From positions 1 to 19,809 of the forward strand of contig CAZSNT010000178.1 of assembly GCA_964607765.1 (NCBI GenBank): a stretch of 19,809 nucleotides of DNA, given 5' to 3'. Source of the DNA: CAZSNT01 sp964607765. GTDB taxonomy: Bacteria > Verrucomicrobiota > Lentisphaeria > Oligosphaerales > JABHEG01. The notes below the pieces were generated by a model that worked only from the letters and a program-made list of their open reading frames with translations, was not told where the DNA came from and did not search any database. Shown here one piece after another: positions 7,038 to 15,525 of the stretch (positions are counted from its first letter, which is position 1; each line of letters starts with the position of its first letter). The position numbers and the translations under genes are program-made.

Positions 7038-7791
7038 CCGTCGGGACTTCAGCAAGAAGGCCTCCGTCACCGCAGCGCTGGCCGCGGCTGGGCAACTGCC
7101 GCTTTGGGCCGCCAAAGGCGAGGAGTGCCACGCGACGCAGGGCTTTGAGAAGTTCCTCAAGACCTACGTGCCCCCGAAGACCTCCGCCGATGCCAGGGAC
7201 CTCACCTACGCGGTCATCGACATGACCGTGGAACGCGGCACCCTCGCCATCTCGCGTGCGAGCGGCGGGAAGTTCACCTGCAACTACGCCATACAACCTC
7301 GCAGCGCGTGCAAAGCCGAGTTTGTGGTTAACGGCGACCTGCTTGCCGGGCTGAGCTCGTGGCGCCTGACCTCGAAGACCGAACCTGTGGCTGCGGACAT
7401 GGCCGGTCTCTGTGTCTACACCGAAACGGGCGAGGTCGCGAACGGCAACTGTGTAGTCAGAACCGGCGACAAGACGACCAGTGAATTCGCCAGCGCTGTT
7501 CCGCTTCTGCCCGACTGGTTGCTGCCGATGGCCGTGCCCATGCTTCCCGCCAAGCCCGGCAGCTACAGCTTCTCTCTCTTGCGCGAGGGAACGTACTTCC
7601 TAGGCGGCCAACGACTGCAGTACGACGGGACGGCCAAGATCACCGTCAAGGGCGGCAGGATGCTCGAGTTGAGGAACTATCTGCACGTCGGCGAGGGCAC
7701 GCTGCCCAGCAACTATCTGGTCGACCACAACGGTGTGACAGTGATCGTGACCCACGGTATTACCGCGGAAGTGCTGAAACGCTGGGCGTGA
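7030..7791 (+). CDS. Tat-exported protein of unknown function
   Basis: I do not recognise this 253-residue protein. It begins with a twin-arginine leader (SRRDFSKK, then a hydrophobic run AALAAAGQLPLWA), so it is probably folded in the cytoplasm and exported by the Tat system, often a sign of a bound cofactor or a partner exported together. After about residue 45 the sequence alternates short hydrophobic strands with Gly, Asn and Thr, suggesting a mostly beta protein (for example DLTYAVIDMTVERG, GTYFLGGQRLQYDG, LRNYLHVGEG). Four cysteines lie in the mature part. There is no obvious catalytic motif. Its ATG overlaps the stop of the cytoplasmic-type sulfatase by eight bases, and GGAG near 7017 provides its ribosome site. 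The next gene is another sulfatase, 32 bases on. A structural or sugar-binding role in desulfation is only a guess. Confidence 0.75.
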   Translation: MLSRRDFSKKASVTAALAAAGQLPLWAAKGEECHATQGFEKFLKTYVPPKTSADARDLTYAVIDMTVERGTLAISRASGGKFTCNYAIQPRSACKAEFVVNGDLLAGLSSWRLTSKTEPVAADMAGLCVYTETGEVANGNCVVRTGDKTTSEFASAVPLLPDWLLPMAVPMLPAKPGSYSFSLLREGTYFLGGQRLQYDGTAKITVKGGRMLELRNYLHVGEGTLPSNYLVDHNGVTVIVTHGITAEVLKRWA

Positions 7792-7823
7792 AGCACGGCC
7801 GCCTGCCGGGATAGGACAGGACG

Positions 7824-9509
7824 ATGAGTGACAAAAAGACGTCAGGAGTGCCGCCGACCATGCTACTGGGGTACAGAACTATACTCTTCAGCAGAATAAC
7901 CGTGGCAATGATGCTGTTGCTGGGGTGTTTTACGGTCACGAGCCAGGCGGCTGAGGGAAAGCCCAACGTCGTCATCTTGTTCATAGACGACCTGAATTTC
8001 GCCGACATCAAGGATGTCTACGACTTCGGCAGGTTCCCGGCGCCCTGGCGCTACGGGCACGATGCGCCGTACGCGCAGCCGGTGAGGAAGTCACCGGTGA
8101 TGGTCAGTCCCAATCTCGACCGACTGGCGCAGAACGCGGTCATTTTCGATCGCTTCTACGTCACCTCATCCGTGTGCACGCCGTCGCGCTACAGCCTGCT
8201 GACCGGGCAATACGCGTCGCAGGCATACAGCCTCGAGCGGGAGAAATGGGAACCCGGGCAGAGCGTTCACCGCGTCGGTTTCAATACACATATACACCGC
8301 GATCAGTACACTATGCCGGGGCTGTTCAGGTCCGCCGGGTACACCACCGGGATCGTGGGCAAGCTGCACTGTCACGACGCCAACGAGCAGGAGATAATCC
8401 AGACCTACAAGAAGTACAACAAGCAGGAGAGGCTGTCGCCCGAGGCCCTGGCTGAGATTAAGGCGAACTACCTGAAGTTTGTGAACATCATACGCCGGGA
8501 CTACGCCTGGGACTCTGTCGAGCGGGTCTACAACGGCAACGCCGATGCCCATTTCACCCCCCGGCAGTTGAGATACTTCAACATGGACTGGTGCACGGAA
8601 GCGGCGCTGGATTTCATCGAAGCCAATAAGAGCAAGCCGTTTTTCCTTTACTACGCGATCAATTTGCCGCACGGGGTAAACACCCCGGGACACATGCAGG
8701 CGATGAAGAATCTGGCCTCACCGATGGGGCCGCTGAAGAAGGCGCCCGGCGTCATTCCTACGGTCGATGAGATTTGCCGCCGTATCGAGGAAGCGGGCGG
8801 TGATCCCGACAACTCTGCAGCGCCCACCATGATCGACGCGGTCCTAGGCGTTGTCGATGAGAAGCTCAAGGAAGCCGGTGTGTACGACAACACCATCCTG
8901 GTGTTTCTCAGCGACCATCAGGCGTTGGGCAAACAGCATGTCTACGAGGGGTCACGCGTGCCCTGCTTGATCCGCTGGCCGGCGAAAGTGAAGCGGACCA
9001 TTCGTAGCGACGCGTTGCTTGCCAACATAGACCTGCTGCCCACCTTTGCCGAGATCGTTGGCGGGACGCTTTCGGAGGACGTGGTTGTCGACGGCCGGAG
9101 TTTTGCACCCTTGCTTCTCGGCGACGCCTCGTTCCCGGGGCGCGAGTCGCTGATGCTGGAGATGGAGTATGGGCGGGCGCTGGTTGCCGGCGAGTACAAG
9201 TACATCGAGTTCTTTGTCCCCGAGGCGGTGAGACAGCAGGTCGCGAACCGCGCAACACGCCAGGATAAGCGGGGCAACACCGTGCGTGTGGGATGGCAGT
9301 GGAATCTGCGCCAGGCGCCGCAGATGTTCCCGCACTACTTCGAACCTGTACAGCTGTATGACCTGGCCAAGGACCCCCTCGAGAGCCACAACCTCATTGG
9401 CAACCCGGAACACGCCACGGTCGCCAAGCGGATGCGCAAGGAACTGATGCCTCTAATCGAACGCTGCAAAGAGGTGCAGGCTGCAGCAGCGAAGGAATAC
9501 CAACCATGA
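7824..9509 (+). CDS. Exported S1-family sulfatase
   Basis: The 561-residue protein has the sulfatase core: PNVVILFIDDLNFADI (Asp55, Asp56), formylglycine site Cys118-Thr-Pro-Ser-Arg in SVCTPSRYSLLTGQY, GKLHCHD (Lys180, His182) and SDHQALGK (Asp364, His365, Lys370) where many family members have Asp-Asn. The segment at residues 20-43 is a hydrophobic export signal preceded by an unusually long polar stretch. It ends either at SQAA or at LLLGC, which could be a lipobox with Cys35. In-frame ATGs at 7860 and 7908 would shorten the leader to normal length; AGGACAGG before 7824 is the only ribosome-site candidate near that start. A long insertion (about 185-255) separates it from ordinary arylsulfatases. 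Its substrate is unknown but should be the same glycan as that of the neighbouring enzymes. Confidence 0.91.
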   Translation: MSDKKTSGVPPTMLLGYRTILFSRITVAMMLLLGCFTVTSQAAEGKPNVVILFIDDLNFADIKDVYDFGRFPAPWRYGHDAPYAQPVRKSPVMVSPNLDRLAQNAVIFDRFYVTSSVCTPSRYSLLTGQYASQAYSLEREKWEPGQSVHRVGFNTHIHRDQYTMPGLFRSAGYTTGIVGKLHCHDANEQEIIQTYKKYNKQERLSPEALAEIKANYLKFVNIIRRDYAWDSVERVYNGNADAHFTPRQLRYFNMDWCTEAALDFIEANKSKPFFLYYAINLPHGVNTPGHMQAMKNLASPMGPLKKAPGVIPTVDEICRRIEEAGGDPDNSAAPTMIDAVLGVVDEKLKEAGVYDNTILVFLSDHQALGKQHVYEGSRVPCLIRWPAKVKRTIRSDALLANIDLLPTFAEIVGGTLSEDVVVDGRSFAPLLLGDASFPGRESLMLEMEYGRALVAGEYKYIEFFVPEAVRQQVANRATRQDKRGNTVRVGWQWNLRQAPQMFPHYFEPVQLYDLAKDPLESHNLIGNPEHATVAKRMRKELMPLIERCKEVQAAAAKEYQP

Positions 9510-9536
9510 GCGGACTTCGGGAAGGAGCTTGCGCAG

Positions 9537-11783
9537 ATGCACCGTAATGACCTACTGAAAGCACTGGGATACGCCGCCGCAGCGGCGGCCGTGGGGGGCT
9601 GCGTGTCCAGCCGTCGAGTCACCCCTGGGGCCTTGCCGCGTATCAGCGTGAAGGACTGCGAGTTCGTCAATACGGCAACGGGCAAAGCCTTCCATCCCAT
9701 CGGCTTCAACTATATCCGCCTGCAGCAGCATCCGAGGGTGCCGACCGCAAAGTGGCATTCGCCTTTTGGCGTGGGGCACTATTCGCATGAAGAAGCGAAG
9801 AAGATGTTCGAAACATCCAGCCGGCATGGTTTCAACACGACGAGGGTGTTTCTGAGCCATTTCAACTTCGTGCCGGTGGATGACGGCAGGAACTTGAACC
9901 CGGAGGTCATGGACAACCTGGTCGACTTCCTGGCGCTTGCCGCCGAGTACAGAACCTACGTGGTTCTGACAACCTGCTACCAGTTGCCGTCGACGTACTA
10001 CGAGTCCTTGGGCAAACAGGACAACAACGCCCAGGGCTGGAATGGTCACTACCTGAATGACCGCACCATCAAGAACAAGGTCGCCTACCTTGGGCAGTTG
10101 GCGCAGGAGATCAAGGACAGGGACCCCCGGTTGCTCTCGACGGTGCTCGCCTTTGACCTGGACAACGAAGTGCAGTTCACGATGACGCACGAACCGTTCA
10201 AGAGTGGCGGACAGTTCAAGTTCCTGGGCGAGACCTACGATCTGGACCAGAGTTCGGAGATCCAGAAGCTCATGGACGTGTCGATGACCAACTGGATCGA
10301 TCTGTGCAGCGACGCGGTCAAGGCCGTCGATCTGCAGGCCATGGTTTCGGCATCCGTGTTCAGTTTCTACAACATCGGCCGCACCTCGGGCCCGGGGCAC
10401 GCCCGGGAACAGAAGAGCGAACGCGCGCTGCGCGACATGCGCATCCCCGCACGCCCCGTGGCGATAGCCAAGTCCAAGGCCGACTACATCGACCTTCACA
10501 CCTATATCGGCCACGGCACGAACACGGCAGCCGAACTCGACTACAGCGCCAGACTGTACTTCCACAGCATCGAGTACAACGACCTTGTCGATGTCTGCAC
10601 CAAAAACGGCAAGCCCTTGCTTGCAGGTGAGTTCGGGGTTGTGAAAGCCAGCACCAAAGTGCCGGAAGAAGCCGGCAGGTTGATTGTCCAGCAAGTGAAC
10701 CTGCTCGCGGAACACGGCTTCGCGGGATACCTGCTGTGGACCTTTGACGGCCACGCGTCCGGCGCCCCGTGGCAGAAAGAGAACTGGTGGCCGGGAACGG
10801 CACAGGACGATACCATCCTGAAGATGATGTCCGCAAATCTGCCGGCGACGCCTTGGACGGACCTCGAGAGCGTCGAAGAGCTGGCCTCGTATGACTATTT
10901 CTGCGATGCCCAGTTCGTGGAGCCTGAAGGCGAGTCCCTGGAAGACCTGACCGTGAATCTCGGCGCCCCCATGCCGGCGAGGGTCGACGGCAACGTCATC
11001 TTCCCGCCCGAAACCCACAAAAAGGCCCGCTTTCGGGTCGAGGTTGCCGCCGGCAGCCGGGAGCTGGGCAGTCTCGGGGAGGGGCTCTATTCCACCTGGT
11101 GTAACGAAGTGGCCGGCATCAAGGTGAGAGTCGGGGACGTGTCCCTTGGCCCGAACAGCGTGATCGTGGGTGGGTACCATCACCAGGAAACCGCGCCGGA
11201 GAAGGTGAAACTCTCGGGCGAGTGGAACCAGGACTATTGGACGACTCCGGGCAAGGGCAAATCCGCCGTGTGGAAGACCAGCCGACTGGGCAAGAGCGAA
11301 TACGATGTGTACGTGTACGTGGGCGACGATCCGAACAAAGACCACGCAACCAAGGCCGTGTACAAGCTTGAGTACGGCAAGAAACAGCACTGGTTCGCGG
11401 TGGACCAGCGGACGCAGACCAACCGGTGGGTTCATGTCGGGCGCTTCCCGTTCGCCGGGCGGGCAACGGTGGCCCTGTTCTGTACTGAGAAGACGGGGAA
11501 TTACATTGCCGACAGCGTGGCCTTCAGGCCGGCCACGGAAGCGCCGGTGGGGGATCGGAAGTACCGGGTCAGGGTGTTCTTCCCCGCTGAGGCGAACAAG
11601 CGTCCGTTCAACATGACGGTCAATGGCAAGGACCTGGGGGCGGTTGACCTCGCCAAGCTCACGAACATCGATGGTCACACGGCCGTCGTGGAAGAGGTCG
11701 TTCCGACTTCGGACGAAGTTGCCATCGAGTTTCCGGGCGGGGCCAAGCCAAGTGTCAGTGCAGTGCAATTTCAAAAAGAGTAG
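9537..11783 (+). CDS. GH5-like lipoprotein hydrolase with golvesin-like and malectin-like C-terminal domains
   Basis: The 748-residue protein starts with a lipoprotein leader ending VGGC (Cys22). The first 450 residues form a clan GH-A barrel related to the protein at 784-2154: both open with FHPIGFNYIRL-type strands and share an Asn-Glu acid/base (here near Glu211 in DLDNEVQF), DLHTY, a nucleophile in LAGEFGVV (near Glu365) and LLWTFDG. A region at about 555-665 has golvesin/Xly-type features (Y-V-Y-V strand, FAVDQ, WVHVGRFPF, YIADSVAF), a fold often attached to extracellular polymer-active proteins. The last 75 residues (YRVRVFFPAE, MTVNGKDLG) look like a malectin-type lobe. GAAGGAG (9521-9527) stands nine bases before the ATG. 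Retaining endo- or exo-cleavage of the sulfated glycan is likely; the linkage is unknown. Confidence 0.78.
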   Translation: MHRNDLLKALGYAAAAAAVGGCVSSRRVTPGALPRISVKDCEFVNTATGKAFHPIGFNYIRLQQHPRVPTAKWHSPFGVGHYSHEEAKKMFETSSRHGFNTTRVFLSHFNFVPVDDGRNLNPEVMDNLVDFLALAAEYRTYVVLTTCYQLPSTYYESLGKQDNNAQGWNGHYLNDRTIKNKVAYLGQLAQEIKDRDPRLLSTVLAFDLDNEVQFTMTHEPFKSGGQFKFLGETYDLDQSSEIQKLMDVSMTNWIDLCSDAVKAVDLQAMVSASVFSFYNIGRTSGPGHAREQKSERALRDMRIPARPVAIAKSKADYIDLHTYIGHGTNTAAELDYSARLYFHSIEYNDLVDVCTKNGKPLLAGEFGVVKASTKVPEEAGRLIVQQVNLLAEHGFAGYLLWTFDGHASGAPWQKENWWPGTAQDDTILKMMSANLPATPWTDLESVEELASYDYFCDAQFVEPEGESLEDLTVNLGAPMPARVDGNVIFPPETHKKARFRVEVAAGSRELGSLGEGLYSTWCNEVAGIKVRVGDVSLGPNSVIVGGYHHQETAPEKVKLSGEWNQDYWTTPGKGKSAVWKTSRLGKSEYDVYVYVGDDPNKDHATKAVYKLEYGKKQHWFAVDQRTQTNRWVHVGRFPFAGRATVALFCTEKTGNYIADSVAFRPATEAPVGDRKYRVRVFFPAEANKRPFNMTVNGKDLGAVDLAKLTNIDGHTAVVEEVVPTSDEVAIEFPGGAKPSVSAVQFQKE

Positions 11784-11833
11784 GAATCAAGGAGTACAGC
11801 AGATTGGCAAGCCAGCAAATCGGAAGCAGAACG

Positions 11834-14800
11834 ATGATTGACATCGACGTTTTCACCAATCCCCCCGCCGAGTGGCGGTCGGTGCCGTTCTGGGCTCTGA
11901 ACGATGTGTTGGAGCCGGCCGAGATCGAGCGTCAGCTCGAGGCCTTTGCCGAGGGCGGGTTTGGCGGCGCGTACCTGCACAGCCGGATCGGGCTGTTGAC
12001 CGAGTACCTTGGCGAGGAGTGGTGGCAGGCCATGGACGCCGGCGTGCGGGCCTGCGAACGGCTGGGCATCGAGTGCTGGTTCTACGATGAAGACAAATGG
12101 CCCAGCGGGTTCGCGGGCGGCATCGTTCCGCTGGCCAGCGAAGACTACCATGCCCGGGCGCTGCTGCGGATTCCGCACGACAAGCCACTGCCGAAACACG
12201 CGGAAGTCCTGCACCAGGACGAGCGGTTCCGCTACGTCTGCGCCAAGGTGGCCATGGGGGACCCTTGGTTCAACGGGACCTGCTGGGTCGATCTGCTCAA
12301 CCCGGAGACAGTCAAGGCCTTTCTCGACTGCAGCTACCGCCCCTACGCGGAGCGGTACCGCGACAAGATCGGCGCCGTGGTCCAGGGGATCTTCACTGAT
12401 GAACCGCAGTTCTCGCCGCGCGCGTCGCTGTCTGTGGCCGACGGCGCCGTGCCCTACTCGCCCATTGTCCGCCGGGATTTCATCGAGCAGCACGGCTACG
12501 ACATTGCCGAGAATGCCGCCTGCCTTTTTGAGGATGTCGGCGGCTTTGAACGGGTGCGCCTGCACTACTTCCAGACCCTGGCCCGCCGCCTCGAACAGAG
12601 CTTCAGCAAGCAGATCGGGGACTACTGCGAGGCGACCGGCATGGTCTGGACCGGCCATTACAACGGTGAGAACGCGTTTCGGTCCGTGCAGGCGAACGTG
12701 GGCAACATGATGACGCAGTACCGGCACATGCAGCGTCCCGGCATCGACAAGCTGGGCCTGGCGGTGGGCAGCATGTCCGACGTGCACATGATGCGCAGCC
12801 TGTCCAGCGTTGCCAACCAGTACGGGCGCGACCGCCGACTCTCCGAGATGTTCGGCATCAGCGGCCAGAACATGAGCTTCGAAGACCGCAAGTGGATCGC
12901 AGACGCCCATGCCGTACTGGGGATCAACCATATTTGCCCGCACCTGTCGCTGTACAGCATGAAGGGCTGCCGCAAGCGCGACTATCCGCCCTCGATCTCG
13001 CCGCAGCAGCCCTACTGGCCGGACAACAACCTGGTCGAAGACTACATGGCCCGGGTCAGCTACCTGAGCAGCGTCGGGACCTACGCTGCGGAGTTCCTGC
13101 TGCTGCACCCGTTGGAAAGCTCTTACATCGATTGCCGCAACGGCAACCAGCCCGGCGATCTCGATGCCGGAAACGCGCGCTTCGCCGCGTTCTGCGACGT
13201 CCTGGCCGAGCTGCAGCGGACCCACCGGGATTACGACCTGGGCGACGAACAGATCCTCGCCGACGTCGGCGCTGTCGAAGACCAGGCGCTGCGCGTCGGC
13301 GAGATGTGCTACCCGAGCGTGGTCCTGCCGCCGATGCGCACGATCCGCACGACCACTGTTGACCTCCTGGTCCGCCTGTCGAGCGTTGGCGGCACGATCC
13401 TCGCTGTAGACGGCCTGCCGGACTTGGTCGACGGATGTCCCGAGCCGGAGATATTGGCGCGGCTTGCGCAGATCGCAACGGTGATCGGCGTCGACGAGTT
13501 GGGCAAGCATCTTCCCCCGGCCGTGACCGTCGAGGGAACGGGCGCCGACGAGGTCTGGACCATGCGCCGGGTTGTGGGGGACGGACAGTTGATCATGGCC
13601 TTCAACTTGTCGCGGCAGCAGACCGCGACGGTGGCCATCCGCCTCTCCGGCAACGCCGACACGCCTGTGCTCTGGGACCCCGCAGATGGGCGGCAGCTCC
13701 GGATGATCTCCGGCAACCTGGAGCTCGCGCCCGCACAGAGCCTGTTCATCAGTGCCGGAGCGCCGGCCGACGGCATCGACACACGAGGCAGCTACCAGGT
13801 CCGACCGGAAACCGGGCCTTGCATGGAACTCACCGGCTCGTGGCAAGGCCAGCGTTTGGACCCGAACGCACTCACGCTCGACTTCGCCCGGCACTCGGTC
13901 GACGGCGGGGCGACGTTCACGGCGCCGGAGCCGGTCCTGGGCATCTACGAGCGTTGCCGGGACCGCAGTTTCAGCGGCCCCATGCAGCTTGCCTACGAGA
14001 TCGACGTACGGACGGCGCCCGGGGCCTGCGACCTGGTGCTCGAACAGCCGGAGATGTACCGGTGCATCAGCGTCAATGGCCACGAGGTCCGATTTGACGA
14101 CGGCCGGATCTACCGCGACATCGCCTTCAAGCGCAAGTCGGTCGCCTCCTTGCTGCGCCCGGGAACAAACACCATCCTGCTCGATCTCGACTTCGTCGCG
14201 CCCATTCCGGACAGCCTTGACGCCCGTGAACGCTACGGAACGGAGATCGAGAGCATCTACCTGGTTGGTGATTTCGGTGTCGCCGCGGAACGCGCGCCGG
14301 AGCCCCCGGCGCCAACTCAGCGCAACAGCCAGGGCCTGTTGCCGCCGAGACCGGTTCACCGCTTCCGCCGGTTTGCGATCACTGCCGAAAAGACCGAATT
14401 CGCCGGGGACCTCGTGCCGGAGGGGTATCCGTTCTACGCCGGTGGGTTCGTGCTGGAGAAATCCTTCTCCTTCCCGGCCAGGGAGGAGGACAGGCGCTAT
14501 GACCTGGCCTTCCCCAATGCTGAGGCAGTGGTCATCCGCGTCGAGTTGAACGGCCAGGTCCTGTCTCCCGTGTCCTGGAGCCCCTGGCACGTGGATGTCA
14601 CAGCGGCACTCCAGGCAGGCGAGAACACCCTCAGGATCACGCTGGTCAACTCACTGCGCAACCTGCTCGGGCCACACCACCACCGGGACGGCGAGCTTAC
14701 CAGTGTGGGCCCCGCCAGTTTCACCGGTTGTTCGACCTGGACTGGCGGCGGCCCGGGCGACGACGACTGGTACGACGTGCGCCGCAGTCGCGAGCCTCGC

Positions 14801-14890
14801 ATCTGGCGCGACGACTACCACTGCATACCTTTCGGATTGCTGACCTCTCCGGCCATCGTCACCGGGAGATTGGGTACCAGAGCGGGATGA
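11834..14890 (+). CDS. Large GH106-like glycoside hydrolase (alpha-L-rhamnosidase-type)
   Basis: The product is about 1018 residues with no signal peptide, so probably cytoplasmic. Near the start are VPFWALNDVLEP, GGFGGAYLHSR and CWFYDEDKWPSGFAGG, and further on GIFTDEPQF (Asp189, Glu190), NQYGRDRRLSEMFG, HLSLYSMKGCRKRDYPPS and LLLHPLESSY. I know this set from bacterial proteins labelled glycosyl hydrolase and loosely linked to GH106 rhamnosidases; the family assignment is from memory. From about residue 640 there are beta-sandwich domains. The last (FVLEKSFSFP, VELNGQV, WSPWHVDVT) resembles the GH2-type sugar-binding jelly roll. ATG 11834 has a weak ribosome site (GGAAG, seven bases away). 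A TTG at 11804 with AAGGAG nine bases before it (11789-11794) would add ten residues and is a serious alternative. With rhaA in the locus, release of L-rhamnose is an attractive role. Confidence 0.72.
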   Translation: MIDIDVFTNPPAEWRSVPFWALNDVLEPAEIERQLEAFAEGGFGGAYLHSRIGLLTEYLGEEWWQAMDAGVRACERLGIECWFYDEDKWPSGFAGGIVPLASEDYHARALLRIPHDKPLPKHAEVLHQDERFRYVCAKVAMGDPWFNGTCWVDLLNPETVKAFLDCSYRPYAERYRDKIGAVVQGIFTDEPQFSPRASLSVADGAVPYSPIVRRDFIEQHGYDIAENAACLFEDVGGFERVRLHYFQTLARRLEQSFSKQIGDYCEATGMVWTGHYNGENAFRSVQANVGNMMTQYRHMQRPGIDKLGLAVGSMSDVHMMRSLSSVANQYGRDRRLSEMFGISGQNMSFEDRKWIADAHAVLGINHICPHLSLYSMKGCRKRDYPPSISPQQPYWPDNNLVEDYMARVSYLSSVGTYAAEFLLLHPLESSYIDCRNGNQPGDLDAGNARFAAFCDVLAELQRTHRDYDLGDEQILADVGAVEDQALRVGEMCYPSVVLPPMRTIRTTTVDLLVRLSSVGGTILAVDGLPDLVDGCPEPEILARLAQIATVIGVDELGKHLPPAVTVEGTGADEVWTMRRVVGDGQLIMAFNLSRQQTATVAIRLSGNADTPVLWDPADGRQLRMISGNLELAPAQSLFISAGAPADGIDTRGSYQVRPETGPCMELTGSWQGQRLDPNALTLDFARHSVDGGATFTAPEPVLGIYERCRDRSFSGPMQLAYEIDVRTAPGACDLVLEQPEMYRCISVNGHEVRFDDGRIYRDIAFKRKSVASLLRPGTNTILLDLDFVAPIPDSLDARERYGTEIESIYLVGDFGVAAERAPEPPAPTQRNSQGLLPPRPVHRFRRFAITAEKTEFAGDLVPEGYPFYAGGFVLEKSFSFPAREEDRRYDLAFPNAEAVVIRVELNGQVLSPVSWSPWHVDVTAALQAGENTLRITLVNSLRNLLGPHHHRDGELTSVGPASFTGCSTWTGGGPGDDDWYDVRRSREPRIWRDDYHCIPFGLLTSPAIVTGRLGTRAG

Positions 14891-14906
14891 AGAAATAGAC
14901 AAAGCG

Positions 14907-15451
14907 ATGAACACGACAAAGAACTGCATTCTAGCCTTGCTGTTTGTCAGCACGATAGAGAGGGCGATGTCTGAGCCCAGCGTGAGCTGCGTACATGTCG
15001 AGAAGAGGTAATCAGTGGCTCCTGCCTGCACTCCGACCCATGCGACGACTACGGGTTTGGCGCGTGGCGGGCAACCAAGGGCCTGAGGGGATGTGTGCCC
15101 CTACCACTCCATTGCCGCAAGAACGGGTACGACACCTACGGCACGGGCAAGCTGTTGCATGAAGGCGCGGGCGGCGACTTCTACACCGCCTACGGAATCG
15201 GTCCCGACTACGGTCCCTGGCCCTGGCAGGGCAGAGGCCGGCCGATGAATACGCCCCATCCCGCCCAGTTCGGGCCGTGGCGAGAACACCTGCCCGTGAA
15301 CATGCATCGGGACCTGAACTACGGTCCCCTGTCCAATGTGCCGGAGTGGCGCGCAGAGACAAACAAACAGCTCCGGACCGAACTGCTTGGTGTCCTTCGC
15401 GCGACCCGAGTACCGGACGATTTCAAACCGGCCCACATCAGTGTCGACTGA
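14907..15451 (+). pseudogene. Remnant of a fourth sulfatase (iduronate-2-sulfatase-like)
   Basis: A start codon at 14907 opens a 34-codon frame with a signal-peptide-like run (CILALLFVS) that stops at 15011. In a different frame, from about 15020, sulfatase-like sequence appears: PLPLHCRKNGYDTYGTGKLLHEG, then YGIGPDYGPWPWQ, TPHPAQF and DLNYGPLSNVPEW. These match the middle of the iduronate-2-sulfatase-like group common in PVC bacteria. The catalytic block (calcium-binding Asp pair and CxPxR formylglycine motif), which should lie between leader and middle part, is absent. So is the C-terminal half: the frame ends at 15451 after an unrelated-looking tail. It therefore cannot make a working sulfatase. 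It fills the 635 bases between the GH106-like and GH95 genes; the remaining bases up to 15525 hold only the GH95 ribosome site. Confidence 0.7.
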
Positions 15452-15525
15452 GCCGCGGGCAGATCCCTCAGGGCCTGCGCTGCGAGCGCCTGAAAGAGCA
15501 ACCCGGTGTCGGCAAGGAGACCGTC

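Noticed and set aside
9552..11774. Very long minus-strand frame opposite the second GH5-like gene
   Set aside because: It mirrors the plus-strand gene, is rich in Arg, His, Val and Gly as expected from a high-GC antisense frame, and has no recognisable motif.
11771..14590. 939-codon minus-strand frame opposite the GH106-like gene
   Set aside because: Antisense shadow of a GC-rich gene; the plus strand carries clear hydrolase motifs and this frame carries none.
14907..15011. Small 34-residue secreted peptide gene
   Set aside because: It has a leader-like run, but its position before sulfatase sequence fits a severed signal peptide better than an independent peptide gene.
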